This document shows positions 33,651-44,741 of a DNA stretch of 64,000 nucleotides, one piece after another. Position 1 is the first letter of the stretch; each line of letters opens with the position of its first letter. The notes under the pieces were generated by a model that saw only the letters and a program-made list of their open reading frames with translations, was not told the origin of the DNA and made no database searches. The position numbers were made by a program, and so were the translations under genes. Where the stretch lies: contig JASJPB010000007.1 of the NCBI GenBank assembly GCA_031426915.1, forward strand, positions 41,433 through 105,432, in the 5' to 3' direction. Origin of the DNA: Sulfurimicrobium sp031426915 (GTDB taxonomy: Bacteria; Pseudomonadota; Gammaproteobacteria; Burkholderiales; Sulfuricellaceae).

Positions 33651-35105
33651 TTACTGGCTGCCATCACCATCTGCCGACAGATGCAAGGCGCCGTTTCCCA
33701 TCTCCGCACGATAGCGCAGATAGCCGTTTCGCCCCGATCCCTTGATCTGGTACATGGCGATATCCGCATGGTTGAGCAGGCTGTCCGCATCCTCGCCGTC
33801 TGCAGGAAAAATGCTGATGCCGATGCTGCCGGTGATGTTTAATTCATGCCCCTCGATGCTCACCGGCCGGGCATAACTTGCCAGAAATTTTCTCGCGACA
33901 TGGGTTGCGGCATCGGGTTTTGAGAGGGCCGGAAGAATCACGGTAAATTCGTCGCCCCCCAGTCTTGCCAGCGTGTCGCCATCGCGCAGGCAGGCTTTCA
34001 GGCGTTCCGTCACGGCCATCAGCAAACTGTCGCCGATCTTGTGCCCCATGCTGTCGTTGATTTGCTTGAAGTGGTCGAGGTCGATGAACATCACCGCCAG
34101 CATATGCCCGTCACGCCGGGCCTGGGCCAGCGAGATGCTGAGCCGGTCGAGAAACAGGCGCCGGTTGGGAAGCCCGGTCAGTCCATCGTAGTAGGCCAGG
34201 TAGTGCAAGCGCTCCAGGATATGTTCCTGGGTGTGCGCGTCGGAAAAAATTCCCACGTAGTGCGTCACTTTTTGCCTGCTGTCCCTGACCGCACTGATGC
34301 TTAGCCACTCGGGATAGATTTCGCCGCTCTTGTGCCGGTTCCATACCTCTCCCTGCCATTGTCCATGCGACTCCAGGGTCCTCCACATTTCCTTGTAGAA
34401 ACTCTCGTCATGGCGTCCGGACTGAAGCATGGCAGGGGTGCGTCCAATGGCTTCATGAGCGCTGTAGCCGGTGGATTTCTCGAAAGCCGGGTTGACCGAG
34501 CGGATGATGCGGTGCGCATCGGTAATCACGATGCCTTCGGCGGCGTTCTCGATCACGCGCGCAGTCAGGCAGCTTGCTTCTTCCGCCTTCCGGTGGTCGC
34601 TCTGGTCGGTCAGCATCGAATGGCAGTAGAGCGGCTGATGCGGTTTTTCCACGACCCGGCTTTCCAGATGCATGTCGCGCAGGATGCCGCTGGGCGTTTT
34701 GATCCTCAGATCGATGGCAAGTTTGTCCCGCGACCGGAATGCCTGGCGCAGGTGGTTCAGGAACAGGGGTCTTTCGTCTTCCGCCAGCCAGGCGATGAAG
34801 TGCTTGCCGGACATGTTCGCGCGCTCCCTGCCCAGCATGCCGGCCCCGGCCTGATTGATCTCCAGGGTGCGCCCCTTTTCGTCCAGGGTGAGATAACCCA
34901 CCGGTACCGAATCGTAAAGCGTTGCGTAACGGCTGCGCGCCTCCTCCAGTTCATGCTGCGCCTGCCTGAGCTCGAGTTTGTGCGCATCGAGCTCGGCGCG
35001 GCAGGTTTGTAGCTGATCCGCCAGACTCGCCCGGCTTCCGCTTTCCGGTGGCTGGGCGCTTTCCGCTGCGGGATGGATACCTTCTGTTTTTTGGAAATTG
35101 CTCAT
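33651..35105 (-). CDS. PAS-PAS-GGDEF diguanylate cyclase
   Basis: 484 residues from MSNFQKTEG (an ATG 33 bp upstream is possible). No membrane helix. A coiled coil (about 30-65), PAS (about 66-180, TLYDSVPVGYLTLDEKG), second PAS-PAC (about 190-310, IENAAEGIVITDAHRIIRS) and GGDEF (about 318-475). The active site GGDEF is at 383-387, with RDGD five residues earlier, so both catalysis and product inhibition look intact. A cytoplasmic c-di-GMP synthase; it converges on the kinase gene at 32816, leaving 4 bp. Confidence 0.94.
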   Translation of the reverse strand: MSNFQKTEGIHPAAESAQPPESGSRASLADQLQTCRAELDAHKLELRQAQHELEEARSRYATLYDSVPVGYLTLDEKGRTLEINQAGAGMLGRERANMSGKHFIAWLAEDERPLFLNHLRQAFRSRDKLAIDLRIKTPSGILRDMHLESRVVEKPHQPLYCHSMLTDQSDHRKAEEASCLTARVIENAAEGIVITDAHRIIRSVNPAFEKSTGYSAHEAIGRTPAMLQSGRHDESFYKEMWRTLESHGQWQGEVWNRHKSGEIYPEWLSISAVRDSRQKVTHYVGIFSDAHTQEHILERLHYLAYYDGLTGLPNRRLFLDRLSISLAQARRDGHMLAVMFIDLDHFKQINDSMGHKIGDSLLMAVTERLKACLRDGDTLARLGGDEFTVILPALSKPDAATHVARKFLASYARPVSIEGHELNITGSIGISIFPADGEDADSLLNHADIAMYQIKGSGRNGYLRYRAEMGNGALHLSADGDGSQ

Positions 35106-35143
35106 GGTAAACGTCCATAGCCATTCAAGCACTGCCATCGCGA

Positions 35144-35338
35144 CTACTCACGCGCGGCGGCGAAACAGTCCTTGCGCCACAAGCATGCCGGCTGATCGCA
35201 AATGCCCATGCTTGCCGTGGCGTAACAGTCGAAACCGCCTTCCTCAAGCTGGATTTTCTTCACCAGATCGGCTTTCGACGCGCCGCTGGTCTTGATCTTC
35301 AGTTGCTTGGCGATGGCGCGGATTTCCTGCAGGGTCAT
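35144..35338 (-). CDS. Small SAP-domain protein
   Basis: 64 residues. The first 35 (MTLQEIRAIAKQLKIKTSGA... LVKKIQ) form a SAP/Rho-N-like helix-extended-helix, a nucleic-acid-binding fold. The tail FDCYATASMGICDQPACLWR contains four Cys that may bind a metal. GGGAGAACGCC precedes the ATG. Similar small proteins are frequent in betaproteobacteria; the role is unknown. Just upstream of the diguanylate cyclase on the same strand. Confidence 0.85.
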   Translation of the reverse strand: MTLQEIRAIAKQLKIKTSGASKADLVKKIQLEEGGFDCYATASMGICDQPACLWRKDCFAAARE

Positions 35339-35682
35339 GGCGTTCTCCCGGTGTGGTCATAATAGGTGGAACGACTTTAGCGCGGGGAATGCGCGCGACA
35401 AATGCGTAAACCACCTGAATCGTGCTAAGTGAAACACTGTAGAAGTCCGGCCCTGACCTGCAAAGTCCGCCCGCAAGGCGCGCACAGCGGGAAATCGGAC
35501 ATGTCAGTGCTGGTTTTCCACTACCCGGAAATACAGTGTAGACAGTACAGACGAATACAGTGCTGCACCCAGAGAATATTTGCGTACTTGAGGCTAATGT
35601 GTAGCCATCGAAAATACCTGCAGGTCCTTTACCTGCGGGCATTGACGGATTGCATGCGGACAGTCTGGGGGCGGAGCGGAAC
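35339..35682. other. Intergenic region
   Basis: 344 bp between the divergent SAP gene and gspG; it must hold both promoters. I see no gene, repeat or clear -35/-10 pair. Confidence 0.4.
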
Positions 35683-36132
35683 ATGAATACATCCTGTTTA
35701 TTGTGCAGGGCATCGGCGCGGTCTCTACGCACCGGGAGGGGATTCACCTTGCTCGAACTGCTGGTGGTCATGGTGATCATCGGTCTGCTGGCGGGGTACG
35801 TGGGACCGAAATATTTCTCCCAGATCGGCAAGTCCGAAACCAAGGCCGCCAAGGCGGAACTCGATGCGCTGGGCAAGGCGCTGGACCAGTTTCGCCTCGA
35901 CACCGGACATTACCCGACCATGGAACAGGGACTGGCGGCGCTGTTCACTCCGCAGCCCAACGAGCCGAAATGGGATGGACCCTACCTGCAAAAGGACGTT
36001 CCGCTCGATCCCTGGGACCGCCCGTATATTTTCAGGATTCCCGGGGAACACGGCGAATACGATCTGCTCTCCTACGGCAAGGACGGACAGCCGGGTGGGG
36101 CGAAGGAAGCGGCGGATGTTACCAACTGGTGA
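35683..36132 (+). CDS. gspG: Type II secretion major pseudopilin GspG
   Basis: 149 residues from MNTSCLLCRASARS, with GGAG 8 bp before the ATG. Prepilin cleavage site GRG-FTLLELLVVMVIIGLL after a 19-residue basic leader; then the GspG core with SETKAAKAELDALGKALDQF, HYPTMEQGLAALF and the C-terminal DPWDRPYIFRIPGEHGEYDL. The calcium-site region of GspG appears present. It forms the pseudopilus that pushes substrates through the secretin. First gene of a long plus-strand cluster. Confidence 0.95.
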   Translation: MNTSCLLCRASARSLRTGRGFTLLELLVVMVIIGLLAGYVGPKYFSQIGKSETKAAKAELDALGKALDQFRLDTGHYPTMEQGLAALFTPQPNEPKWDGPYLQKDVPLDPWDRPYIFRIPGEHGEYDLLSYGKDGQPGGAKEAADVTNW

Positions 36133-36158
36133 TGTGCGACAACGGGCTGGGAGGCGGT

Positions 36159-37345
36159 ATGCGGTTTGAAGTCAAGGCGCTAAAAGGGAGCGAGGGACCG
36201 ACGGCTTTGCTGCTGGATGCCGTCGATGTCTCCGATGCATCCGGCCAGGCCGCAGCCCAGGGCTATACGGTCATCTCGGTGAAAACCAGGCAGGCATGGC
36301 CGGCCATGCCATCGTGGCGCAAGAGCGGCTTCCCGCTCATCCTGTTCAGCCAGGAGTTGCTGGCGTTGCTCGATGCCGGGCTGGCCCTGGTGGAGGCGCT
36401 GGAAACCCTGGCGGAAAAGGAAGATCGGCCGGAGGTGAAGAAGACCCTGACGCAAATCATCGCCTGCCTGTACGAGGGGCATCCGCTCTCGTATGCCTTG
36501 CAGCACTCGGCCGCGAATTTCCCGCCGCTCTACATCGCCACCGTGCGCGCCAGTGAAAAAACCGGCGCGCTCTCCGAGGCGCTGTCGCGTTTCGTCGCCT
36601 ACCAGTCCCAGATGGACGGGGTCAAGCGGCAGGTGGTGAGCGCATCGATCTATCCCATTCTGCTGGCGGTCGTGGGCGGCCTGGTGACGCTGTTCATGCT
36701 GGCGTACGTGGTGCCGCGCTTCAGCCGCATCTATGCCGACATGGGCGGCGATCTGCCGCTGCTGTCGCGCCTGCTGATGCAATGGGGCAAGTTCCTGAGC
36801 GCGCATGGGGGGCTGCTGTTGACCGGCGTGCTGCTTGCCCTCGGCGCAGCGATCTATGCCTTGGGCCGGCCGGTTTGCCGGCAGTGGATCGTGCACAAGC
36901 TGTGGCTGCTTCCCGCCATCGGCGCGCGCATGCACCTCTACCAGCTGGCGCGCTTCTATCGTTCGCTGGGAATGCTGCTGCGCGGCGGGATGCCGGTGGT
37001 GACGGCGCTGCAGATGGTTTCCGACCTGTTGCAGTTTTCCCTGCGCGGCCAGCTCGCGCTGGCCTCGGCGAGCATACGCGAGGGTCACTCCATTTCCGAG
37101 TCGATGCAGCGCTACGCGCTGACCACCCCGGTGGCGCTACGCATGTTGCGCGTGGGCGAACGCACCGGACGCATGGGTGAAATGATGGAACGCATCGCAG
37201 CTTTTCACGAGGAGGAAATGGCACGGTGGGTGGAGCGCTTCACCAAGCTGTTCGAGCCGCTGCTGATGGTGTTCGTCGGACTGGTGATCGGGACCATCGT
37301 GGTGCTGATGTACTTCCCGATCTTTGAACTGGCGGAGAACATACA

Positions 37346-37349
<4 letters not shown>
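36159..37349 (+). CDS. gspF: Type II secretion/pilus platform protein GspF
   Basis: 396 residues from MRFEVKALKG, preceded by GGGAGG; an ATG at 36132 overlapping the gspG stop is also possible. Two GspF domains (about 60-185 and 265-388) and three membrane helices. SASIYPILLAVVGGLVTLFML and VGERTGRMGEMMERIA are typical. It is the inner-membrane platform that couples the ATPase to pseudopilus assembly. It overlaps gspE by 4 bp. Confidence 0.95.
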
Positions 37350-39026
<1,677 letters not shown>

Positions 39027-39046
<20 letters not shown>

Positions 39047-39866
39047 GGAATTGAACATCGTGCTTTATCCGGACCATATACAAATGGTCCGGATCGGGCG
39101 GGAGTTTTCCGTGCGCGGCATGGCGCGGCGGGTGCTCGCCAAGCGCTCCGTAGCATGCGACGAGGGGACTGCCGATGCACCCTGGAGCGGCACGCTTCAG
39201 GCGCTCGATGCTGGCCTGCACGGACAGCACGCCAAAGGGACCGCCGCGACGGTCATTCTTTCCAACCGCTTCATGCATTACGCGCTGGTGCCGTGGAGCG
39301 CCGCACTGAGCGACGAGGCCGAGGAAATGGCATTTACCCGCCATTGCTTCAAGGAAATGTACGGCGAGGTGGCCGAGCGCTGGGAACTGCGGCTGAATTC
39401 CGAGAAGCCGGGCGAGGCCAGGCTTGCGAGCGCCGTGGACAAGACATTCCTGGACCTGTTGCGCGCGCTTTTCGAGCGCTGCGGCGTGCGCCTTGCGTCG
39501 ATCCAGCCTCATCTCATGACGGTTTTCAATAATTGCCGCACCAGCCTTGCTGAGCGCAACGCCTGGTTCGTCATGGTCGAGGAGGGGAATCTCTGCCTGG
39601 CAAGGCTTTATCAGGAGCGCTGGGTCAGCGTGCGCACGATGCGGGTGGGTGGCGACTGGGGCGAGTCCTTGTCCGCCATCCTGGAACGGGAAACGTATCT
39701 GGCCGACTGTGCCGCGGCAAGCGAGGTGCTGATTTGGGCGCCAGACCTTGAAAACACGTCCATCCCCGTGAGCGGCCGCTGGATGGTGCGCAACCTGAAT
39801 CCGGTGGTTCGGGCCGCTTATGTGCCCGAATACGACAGGCAATTTGCCACGGCGATGAGCATATGA
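39027..39866 (+). CDS. PilM/GspL-like actin-fold protein
   Basis: 279 residues. Although diverged, the arrangement fits an actin-like cytoplasmic PilM/GspL domain: LNIVLYPDHIQMVRIG at the start, ILSNRFMHYALVPWSA and a long central region, ARLYQERWVSVRTMRVGGDW in the second half. No membrane helix is seen, so it is closer to PilM than full GspL; the membrane part is supplied by the next gene. ATP-binding motifs are weak. It would link GspE to the membrane complex. Confidence 0.75.
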
Positions 39867-39878
39867 AAAATACACTTG

Positions 39879-39988
39879 AACCGCAAAGGCGCAAAGAAAA
39901 CCCGAGGTGCCGGGCGGCATGGCTATCCCAACAAATGAAACCCACGGGAATGACGATTGGCTCCAAGAACCTTTGCGCCTTTGCGGTT
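39879..39988. repeat. Inverted repeat of the ACCGC-AAAGG family, copy B
   Basis: AACCGCAAAGGCGCAAAG at 39879-39896 and its perfect 18-bp reverse complement at 39971-39988, with a 74-bp centre. It fills most of the gap between the PilM-like and PilN-like genes. Related to the pair at 8834-8964. Confidence 0.75.
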
Positions 39989-40008
39989 AACGAACTGAGG
40001 CTTCCAGG

Positions 40009-40542
40009 ATGAAATCTCCCCTCCATCTCGATTACCAGAATTCCCAAGGCGGCGTCCCCTGGCGCGGCTGGGTGCTGCTCGTGATCTCCCTCGGCCTGAT
40101 GGCCGCGAGCGGTTTTTATTATGGCCAGTTGAGCGACAGGGCGGAGCAATGGGAACAGAAGGCGGACCAGATCGAACGCGGTTCCCTGCGCCCGAACCGG
40201 GGCGGCGGGCTCACCGAACGCGAGACGCGCGACATGGTGCTGGAAGTGAAGCACGCCAACGAGGTACTGCACCGCCTGACCTTGCCCTGGGAACCCCTGT
40301 TTCAGGCGGTGGAGTCCTGCGCCAGCAAGGAAGTTGCGCTACTGGCGATGGAGCCTGACCTGGAAAAACGGGTGGTGAAAATCAGCGGCGAGGCGAAAAA
40401 TCTGGCGGCGATGCTGGATTACATCAGGAGGCTGGAGGCGCAAGCCGTATTCGGCTCCGTCTATTTGCAAAGCCATCAGGTGCAGCAGCACGATCCGGAA
40501 AAACCGGTGAGGTTCGCCGTGCTTGCAAGGTGGAGGGGGTGA
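40009..40542 (+). CDS. PilN/GspM-like bitopic protein
   Basis: 177 residues: cytoplasmic tail, one membrane helix (about 21-40, GWVLLVISLGLMAASGFYYG), a coiled coil (about 42-62), and a periplasmic ferredoxin-like domain (VALLAMEPDLEKRVVKISGE...AMLDYIRRLEAQ), the PilN pattern. In type IV pili PilN binds PilM and PilO. The gene follows the inverted repeat, 142 bp after the PilM-like gene, and is followed at once by the PilO-like gene. Confidence 0.85.
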   Translation: MKSPLHLDYQNSQGGVPWRGWVLLVISLGLMAASGFYYGQLSDRAEQWEQKADQIERGSLRPNRGGGLTERETRDMVLEVKHANEVLHRLTLPWEPLFQAVESCASKEVALLAMEPDLEKRVVKISGEAKNLAAMLDYIRRLEAQAVFGSVYLQSHQVQQHDPEKPVRFAVLARWRG

Positions 40543-40543
40543 A

Positions 40544-41170
40544 ATGGCACGCTTTCTGACCGGCCTGTTACGGGCCTTCTCTCCCAAGGCCGAGCGCTCC
40601 GCTGCTGTTCCGCTGCGGGACCGCCTGGGCTGGTCATTGCGGCGCGGCTTGCGTGTGCTGGGTTTCCCGGGTGTGGTGGCGATCGGTTTGCTGGCGGTTT
40701 GTCCGGCGTTCTATTTTTTTTCCTCGCTGGTTCCGGCGCAGGAAAGGCTGGATCAGGCACGCAGCAATGCTGTTATCCTCCAGGCACGGATGGAGCGTGC
40801 CGCCAGGGAGCCCGTCAGGGAAAGGCGCACACCCACGGAACAGTTGGCAGCGTTCTATCGCGTGTTCCCGATGTCTAAAGATACGCCCGAGTGGCTGGGA
40901 AAGCTTATCGCTGCGGCGGAAAGTCGTGGACTCAAGCTTGATCAGGGGGAATACACGGCGACACCGGACCGGGCCGGAAAACTGGTGCGTTTCCAGATGA
41001 ACCTGCCAGTGCGGGGCGAGTATCCGCAGATACGCAAATTCCTCGCCGCCTTGCCGTCAGAGGTGCCGCTCGTGGCTCTGGAACAGGTGCAGTTCGAACG
41101 CCAGAAAATCGCCGACCCGCAAGTGGAGGCCAAGATCAAACTGGCGCTATACCTGGAGCAGGGGTCATGA
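40544..41170 (+). CDS. PilO-like bitopic protein
   Basis: 208 residues from MARFLTGLLRAF, after GGAGGGGGTGA. One membrane helix (about 45-65), a coiled segment (QERLDQARSNAVILQARMER) and a periplasmic alpha/beta domain (MSKDTPEWLGKLIAAAES... EYPQIRKFLAAL) as in PilO. It should dimerise with the PilN-like protein. It overlaps the following gene by 4 bp. Confidence 0.85.
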   Translation: MARFLTGLLRAFSPKAERSAAVPLRDRLGWSLRRGLRVLGFPGVVAIGLLAVCPAFYFFSSLVPAQERLDQARSNAVILQARMERAAREPVRERRTPTEQLAAFYRVFPMSKDTPEWLGKLIAAAESRGLKLDQGEYTATPDRAGKLVRFQMNLPVRGEYPQIRKFLAALPSEVPLVALEQVQFERQKIADPQVEAKIKLALYLEQGS

Positions 41171-41733
41171 AGCCGCTGCAGTGGGGGCGCAAGGGAAAGC
41201 TGGCGCTGGCCGGGATCACGGCCGCGGTTATCGGCTTGAGCGCCGTTTCCGGCGAGGGCTGGGTCGAGGAAAAACCCCCGCAGGTGAAAACGCGCTCCCA
41301 GGCTGGCGGCACGGCACAAGCGCCGAGGCCGGACAAGCGCCAGCCACAGGCGGTGGCGCACGTCGAGTTCGAGCGCCTGGCGCGTTTGGACAGCCGGAAA
41401 GATGGCACAAAAGTGGAGGAGGTCGAGATCGGCAATGTTTTCGGCGCCACTTCCTGGTACGTCCCTCCCCCTCCGCCACCTCCGCCTCCGCTACCACCGG
41501 AGCCGCCGGCAAAACCGACCGCGCCGCCCTTGCCGTTCACCTATCTGGGGCGCTACGAGGAAGCGCCGGCGAAGCTCATTCTGCTGGTCAAGGGAGACCG
41601 GATCTATACCGTCGTCGAGGGCGAGGTGATCGAGAATACCTATCTGGTCGGGCATATTGCGGGCGGGCAACTGGAACTGACTTATCTGCCGCTGAGCATC
41701 AAGCAGTCGCTTCATGCCGGCGGAGCAATTTAG
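41167..41733 (+). CDS. PilP/GspC-like periplasmic connector, Pro-rich
   Basis: 188 residues with an N-terminal helix (about 12-30), a disordered linker, a run of about ten Pro near residues 99-109 followed by more Pro-rich sequence, and a small C-terminal beta domain (PFTYLGRYEEAPAKLILLVKGDRIYTV...). The terminal domain resembles the HR/PilP domain that contacts the secretin, and the Pro-rich stretch would span the periplasm. It lies just before the secretin gene, as expected. Confidence 0.75.
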   Translation: MKPLQWGRKGKLALAGITAAVIGLSAVSGEGWVEEKPPQVKTRSQAGGTAQAPRPDKRQPQAVAHVEFERLARLDSRKDGTKVEEVEIGNVFGATSWYVPPPPPPPPPLPPEPPAKPTAPPLPFTYLGRYEEAPAKLILLVKGDRIYTVVEGEVIENTYLVGHIAGGQLELTYLPLSIKQSLHAGGAI

Positions 41734-41764
41734 CTGCTTCAGGATACATAAGGGGAGATGAAAC

Positions 41765-44071
41765 ATGCTCAGGCTGAATTCGCTGTTCATGCGCAAGGCG
41801 TCGTTATTCGTGCTCATTGTGGCGATCCTGTATGGATGCGCCGGGCAGAAGATGCATCGCGAAGGGCTGGCGCTGCTGGATGAGGGACGTGTCGAGGAAG
41901 GGCTGGCAAAGCTGGCTGAAGCTTCGAAGGAGGAGCCGGAAAACCTGACTTACCGCGCTTCCCTGACGCGCAACCGCGAACAGACGGTGAACCGCATGAT
42001 GGCGAACGCCAGCAGCGAGCGTGCGGCGGGGCATGGCGATGCGGCGCGCGCGATCTACCAGCGCATCCTCGGTTTCGACAAGGATAACAGCCGTGCCCGG
42101 GCCGGCCTGGAAGCGCTCGCCATGGATATGCGCCACGAAGCGCTGATGACCGAGGCCAACGCATGGGTAAAAAAAGGCGACATGGAGCGGGCGCAGGCGG
42201 CGCTGAAACAGATCCTGCTGGAAAACCCCAAACACGGCCAGGCCATGCTGCTGCAACGCCAGATCGACGAACAGATGAGCAAGGATGCGCTGCTCAACCC
42301 ATCCCTCAAGGGCAAATTCAAAAAGCCGGTCAGCCTGCAATTCCGCGATGCCAATCTCAAGATGGTGTTCGAGGCCCTGTCGCGCACCAGCGGCATCAAT
42401 GTTCTGCTGGACAAGGATGTGAAGCCCGACCTGAAGACCTCGATTTTCGTCAAGGACGTGTCGGTGGAAGACACCATCGACCTGATCCTGTTGCAAACCC
42501 AGCTGGAGAAGAAAGTCATCAGCGACAACACGGTGTTCATTTATCCCAATACGCTGGCCAAGCTCAAGGAATACCAGGATCTCAAGATCAGGAGCTTTCA
42601 CCTCACCAACGCCGACCCGAAGCAGATCCTGACCATGATCAAGACCCTGCTCAAGACCAAGGATATTTTCATTCATGAAAAGACCAATTCCATCGTGATG
42701 CGGGATACGCCGGACGCCATCCGGCTGGCGGAAAAGATGGTCGCCGACCAGGATACGCCTGACCCGGAAGTGATGCTGGAAGTCGAGGTGATCGAGATCG
42801 GGCGCACCCGCCTGAGCGAACTCGGGGTCAAGTTTCCCAACCAGTTCACCTTCACCGGCCTGAAGGGAAGCGACGCGACTGGACCGACGATCGCGCAATT
42901 GCGGGATTTCTACTGGCAGGATTTCGCCATCAGCCCGGTGTTTACCGCCACCCTCAACCTCAAGCTCGAGGACGGCGACACCAACGTCCTCGCCAGCCCG
43001 CGCATCCGGGCGCGCAACCGGGAGAAGGCCAAGGTCATGATCGGCGATCGCGTGCCGGTCATCACCAACGCCGTGACCCCGGTTTCGACCGGTACGCCGG
43101 TGGTGACCGGGAACGTGCAATACCTCGAGGTGGGGCTGAAGTTGGAGGTCGAACCTGACATCCACCCCGACAACGAAGTCGCCATCAAGATCAACCTGGA
43201 AGTCAGCTCGATCGTGCGCGAGATCCTCAACGACAAATCGGGAACGCTGGCCTACCAGATCGGCACGCGCAACGCTTCGACCGTGCTGCGCCTCAAGGAC
43301 GGCGAAACCCAGATCCTGGCCGGCCTGATCAGCGACGAGGACCGCAATGCGGCCAGCAGGGTGCCGGGCGTGGGGCAAATGCCGTTCCTGGGCCGCCTGT
43401 TCTCCAGCAACAAGGGCGACATCCGGAAAACCGAGGTCATCCTTTCCATCACCCCGCGCATCGTCAGCAACGTGCGCCTGCCGGATGCGCGCGAACTCGA
43501 ATACTGGGCCGGCACCGAGTCCAGCCTGCGCACCTCGGCGCTGTCCATGCGGCCGCTCGGCACCGTGGCGGTCACCAGCACGGCGGGGGCGGCGCCGCAG
43601 GCGGCACGCGGCCGGCCCGCCCCGGCGGCCGCCAGCGCGCCGCCCGGAGGCCAGCCGCTGGTGTTGTCCTGGCAGGGGCCGAACCAGGCCAAGGTGGGCG
43701 ACAAGATCAGCCTGACGCTCAACACCCAGGCGCCGCAGGGCGTGAACAGCCTGGGCTTCCTGGTGAGTTATGACTCCAGCGTGTTCAAGGCGACCGACGT
43801 GGTCGAGGGCAGTTTCCTGAAACAGGCGAACCCGCAGGCGAATTTCACCAGGAATATCGATCAGGCCGGCGGCCAGATCCTGGTGGACCTGTCCGGGGCC
43901 GGACCGGGCGGCGCGAGCGGGGGCGGCAGCGTGGTGACGGTGCAGTTCGAGGTGATCGGGGCAGCGCAGCAATCGAATATCGCGGTCTCGCGCATCGCGC
44001 TGGAAGGGGAGAACGGCAAGTCGCTCGCGTTCGTCGCTCCCGAGCCATACCCCATCACGGTGCTACAGTAA
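41765..44071 (+). CDS. gspD: Secretin with C-terminal cohesin-like domain
   Basis: 768 residues: signal peptide with lipobox LYGC (about 22-25), a helical TPR-like region (about 30-170), STN/N1 domains (about 185-350), and secretin core with EVEVIEIGRTRLSELGVKF, VTPVSTGTPVV, ILAGLISDEDRN and VPGVGQMPFLGRLFSS (about 330-590). After an Ala/Pro linker (about 605-640) comes a beta domain of about 130 residues (LVLSWQGPNQAKVGDKISLT... VNSLGFLVSYDSSVFKATDV) matching the cohesin-like pattern. Secretins form the outer-membrane gate. The cohesin-like tail is unusual and may bind substrate or cell-surface partners. RBS GGGGAGATGAAAC. Confidence 0.93.
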   Translation: MLRLNSLFMRKASLFVLIVAILYGCAGQKMHREGLALLDEGRVEEGLAKLAEASKEEPENLTYRASLTRNREQTVNRMMANASSERAAGHGDAARAIYQRILGFDKDNSRARAGLEALAMDMRHEALMTEANAWVKKGDMERAQAALKQILLENPKHGQAMLLQRQIDEQMSKDALLNPSLKGKFKKPVSLQFRDANLKMVFEALSRTSGINVLLDKDVKPDLKTSIFVKDVSVEDTIDLILLQTQLEKKVISDNTVFIYPNTLAKLKEYQDLKIRSFHLTNADPKQILTMIKTLLKTKDIFIHEKTNSIVMRDTPDAIRLAEKMVADQDTPDPEVMLEVEVIEIGRTRLSELGVKFPNQFTFTGLKGSDATGPTIAQLRDFYWQDFAISPVFTATLNLKLEDGDTNVLASPRIRARNREKAKVMIGDRVPVITNAVTPVSTGTPVVTGNVQYLEVGLKLEVEPDIHPDNEVAIKINLEVSSIVREILNDKSGTLAYQIGTRNASTVLRLKDGETQILAGLISDEDRNAASRVPGVGQMPFLGRLFSSNKGDIRKTEVILSITPRIVSNVRLPDARELEYWAGTESSLRTSALSMRPLGTVAVTSTAGAAPQAARGRPAPAAASAPPGGQPLVLSWQGPNQAKVGDKISLTLNTQAPQGVNSLGFLVSYDSSVFKATDVVEGSFLKQANPQANFTRNIDQAGGQILVDLSGAGPGGASGGGSVVTVQFEVIGAAQQSNIAVSRIALEGENGKSLAFVAPEPYPITVLQ

Positions 44072-44073
44072 TC

Positions 44074-44559
44074 ATGAGCGGGCCGGGAAAATCTCGTGGC
44101 TTCACCCTGATCGAACTGGCGATCACGGTGGTGATCATCGGCCTGCTGTCCTCGGTGGCGCTGCCCATGGCCGAACTGGCGGTGCAGCGGGACAAGGAGC
44201 ATGAACTGCGCTTGGCCTTGCGGCAGATTCGCAGCGCGCTGGATGTCTACAAACAGGCCGTGGAAGAGGGGAAGATCGCGCATACCATGGTGCAGTCCGG
44301 TTACCCACCCTCGCTCAAGGTGCTGGTGGAGGGCGTGATCGACGCCAGCAGCCCGGACCGGAAGCACAAGATTTACTTCCTGCGACGCATTCCGCGCGAT
44401 CCGTTTTTTCCGGACGCGGAGAAAACAGACGAGGAAACCTGGGGCAAGCGCAGCTACGCGAGCAGCTTCGATGCGCCGGAACCGGGCGAGGATGTGTTCG
44501 ACGTGTACTCGCTCTCGACCGGCACCGGGCTGAACGGGATTACTTACCGGAACTGGTGA
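44074..44559 (+). CDS. Pseudopilin (GspG-like)
   Basis: 161 residues with a 9-residue leader, MSGPGKSRG-FTLIELAITVVIIGLL; Glu5 of the mature protein is present. The body, HELRLALRQIRSALDVYKQAVEEGK..., ends in DVYSLSTGTGLNGITYRNW, typical of GspG-family pseudopilins in this cluster type. It starts 2 bp after the secretin stop. Confidence 0.9.
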   Translation: MSGPGKSRGFTLIELAITVVIIGLLSSVALPMAELAVQRDKEHELRLALRQIRSALDVYKQAVEEGKIAHTMVQSGYPPSLKVLVEGVIDASSPDRKHKIYFLRRIPRDPFFPDAEKTDEETWGKRSYASSFDAPEPGEDVFDVYSLSTGTGLNGITYRNW

Positions 44560-44583
44560 AAATGAACCCGAATAATCCATTGG

Positions 44584-44727
44584 GCTCAAACCCCTCCCAG
44601 CCTCCCCTTGTGCGAGCATCCGCTACGCGGATTGCCTGCTTAACCCACTTCAGGGGAGGAGAAGGTCGGGGAGGGGCGGGCTTTGCTCTCCCCCTGATAA
44701 GGGGGAGTTGGAGGGGGTTTGGGTTTA
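44584..44727. repeat. Inverted-repeat insertion (MITE-like) before a pseudopilin
   Basis: Left end CTCAAACCCCTCCCAGCC and right end GGAGGGGGTTTGGGTTT form imperfect terminal inverted repeats, with an inner hairpin CTCCCCCTGATAAGGGGGAG. About 144 bp, C/T- and G/A-rich, unlike the flanking genes. It keeps the reading frame open between the upstream pseudopilin stop and the next pseudopilin leader. Confidence 0.65.
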
Positions 44728-44741
44728 ACGGACAAACCGGG

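Noticed and set aside
35703..36158. A long N-terminal extension of GspF
   Set aside because: It is gspG read in another frame; the ribosome site and family start fit 36159.
41804..43972. A 722-codon minus-strand open frame
   Set aside because: Antisense to the secretin gene, with no recognisable domain.
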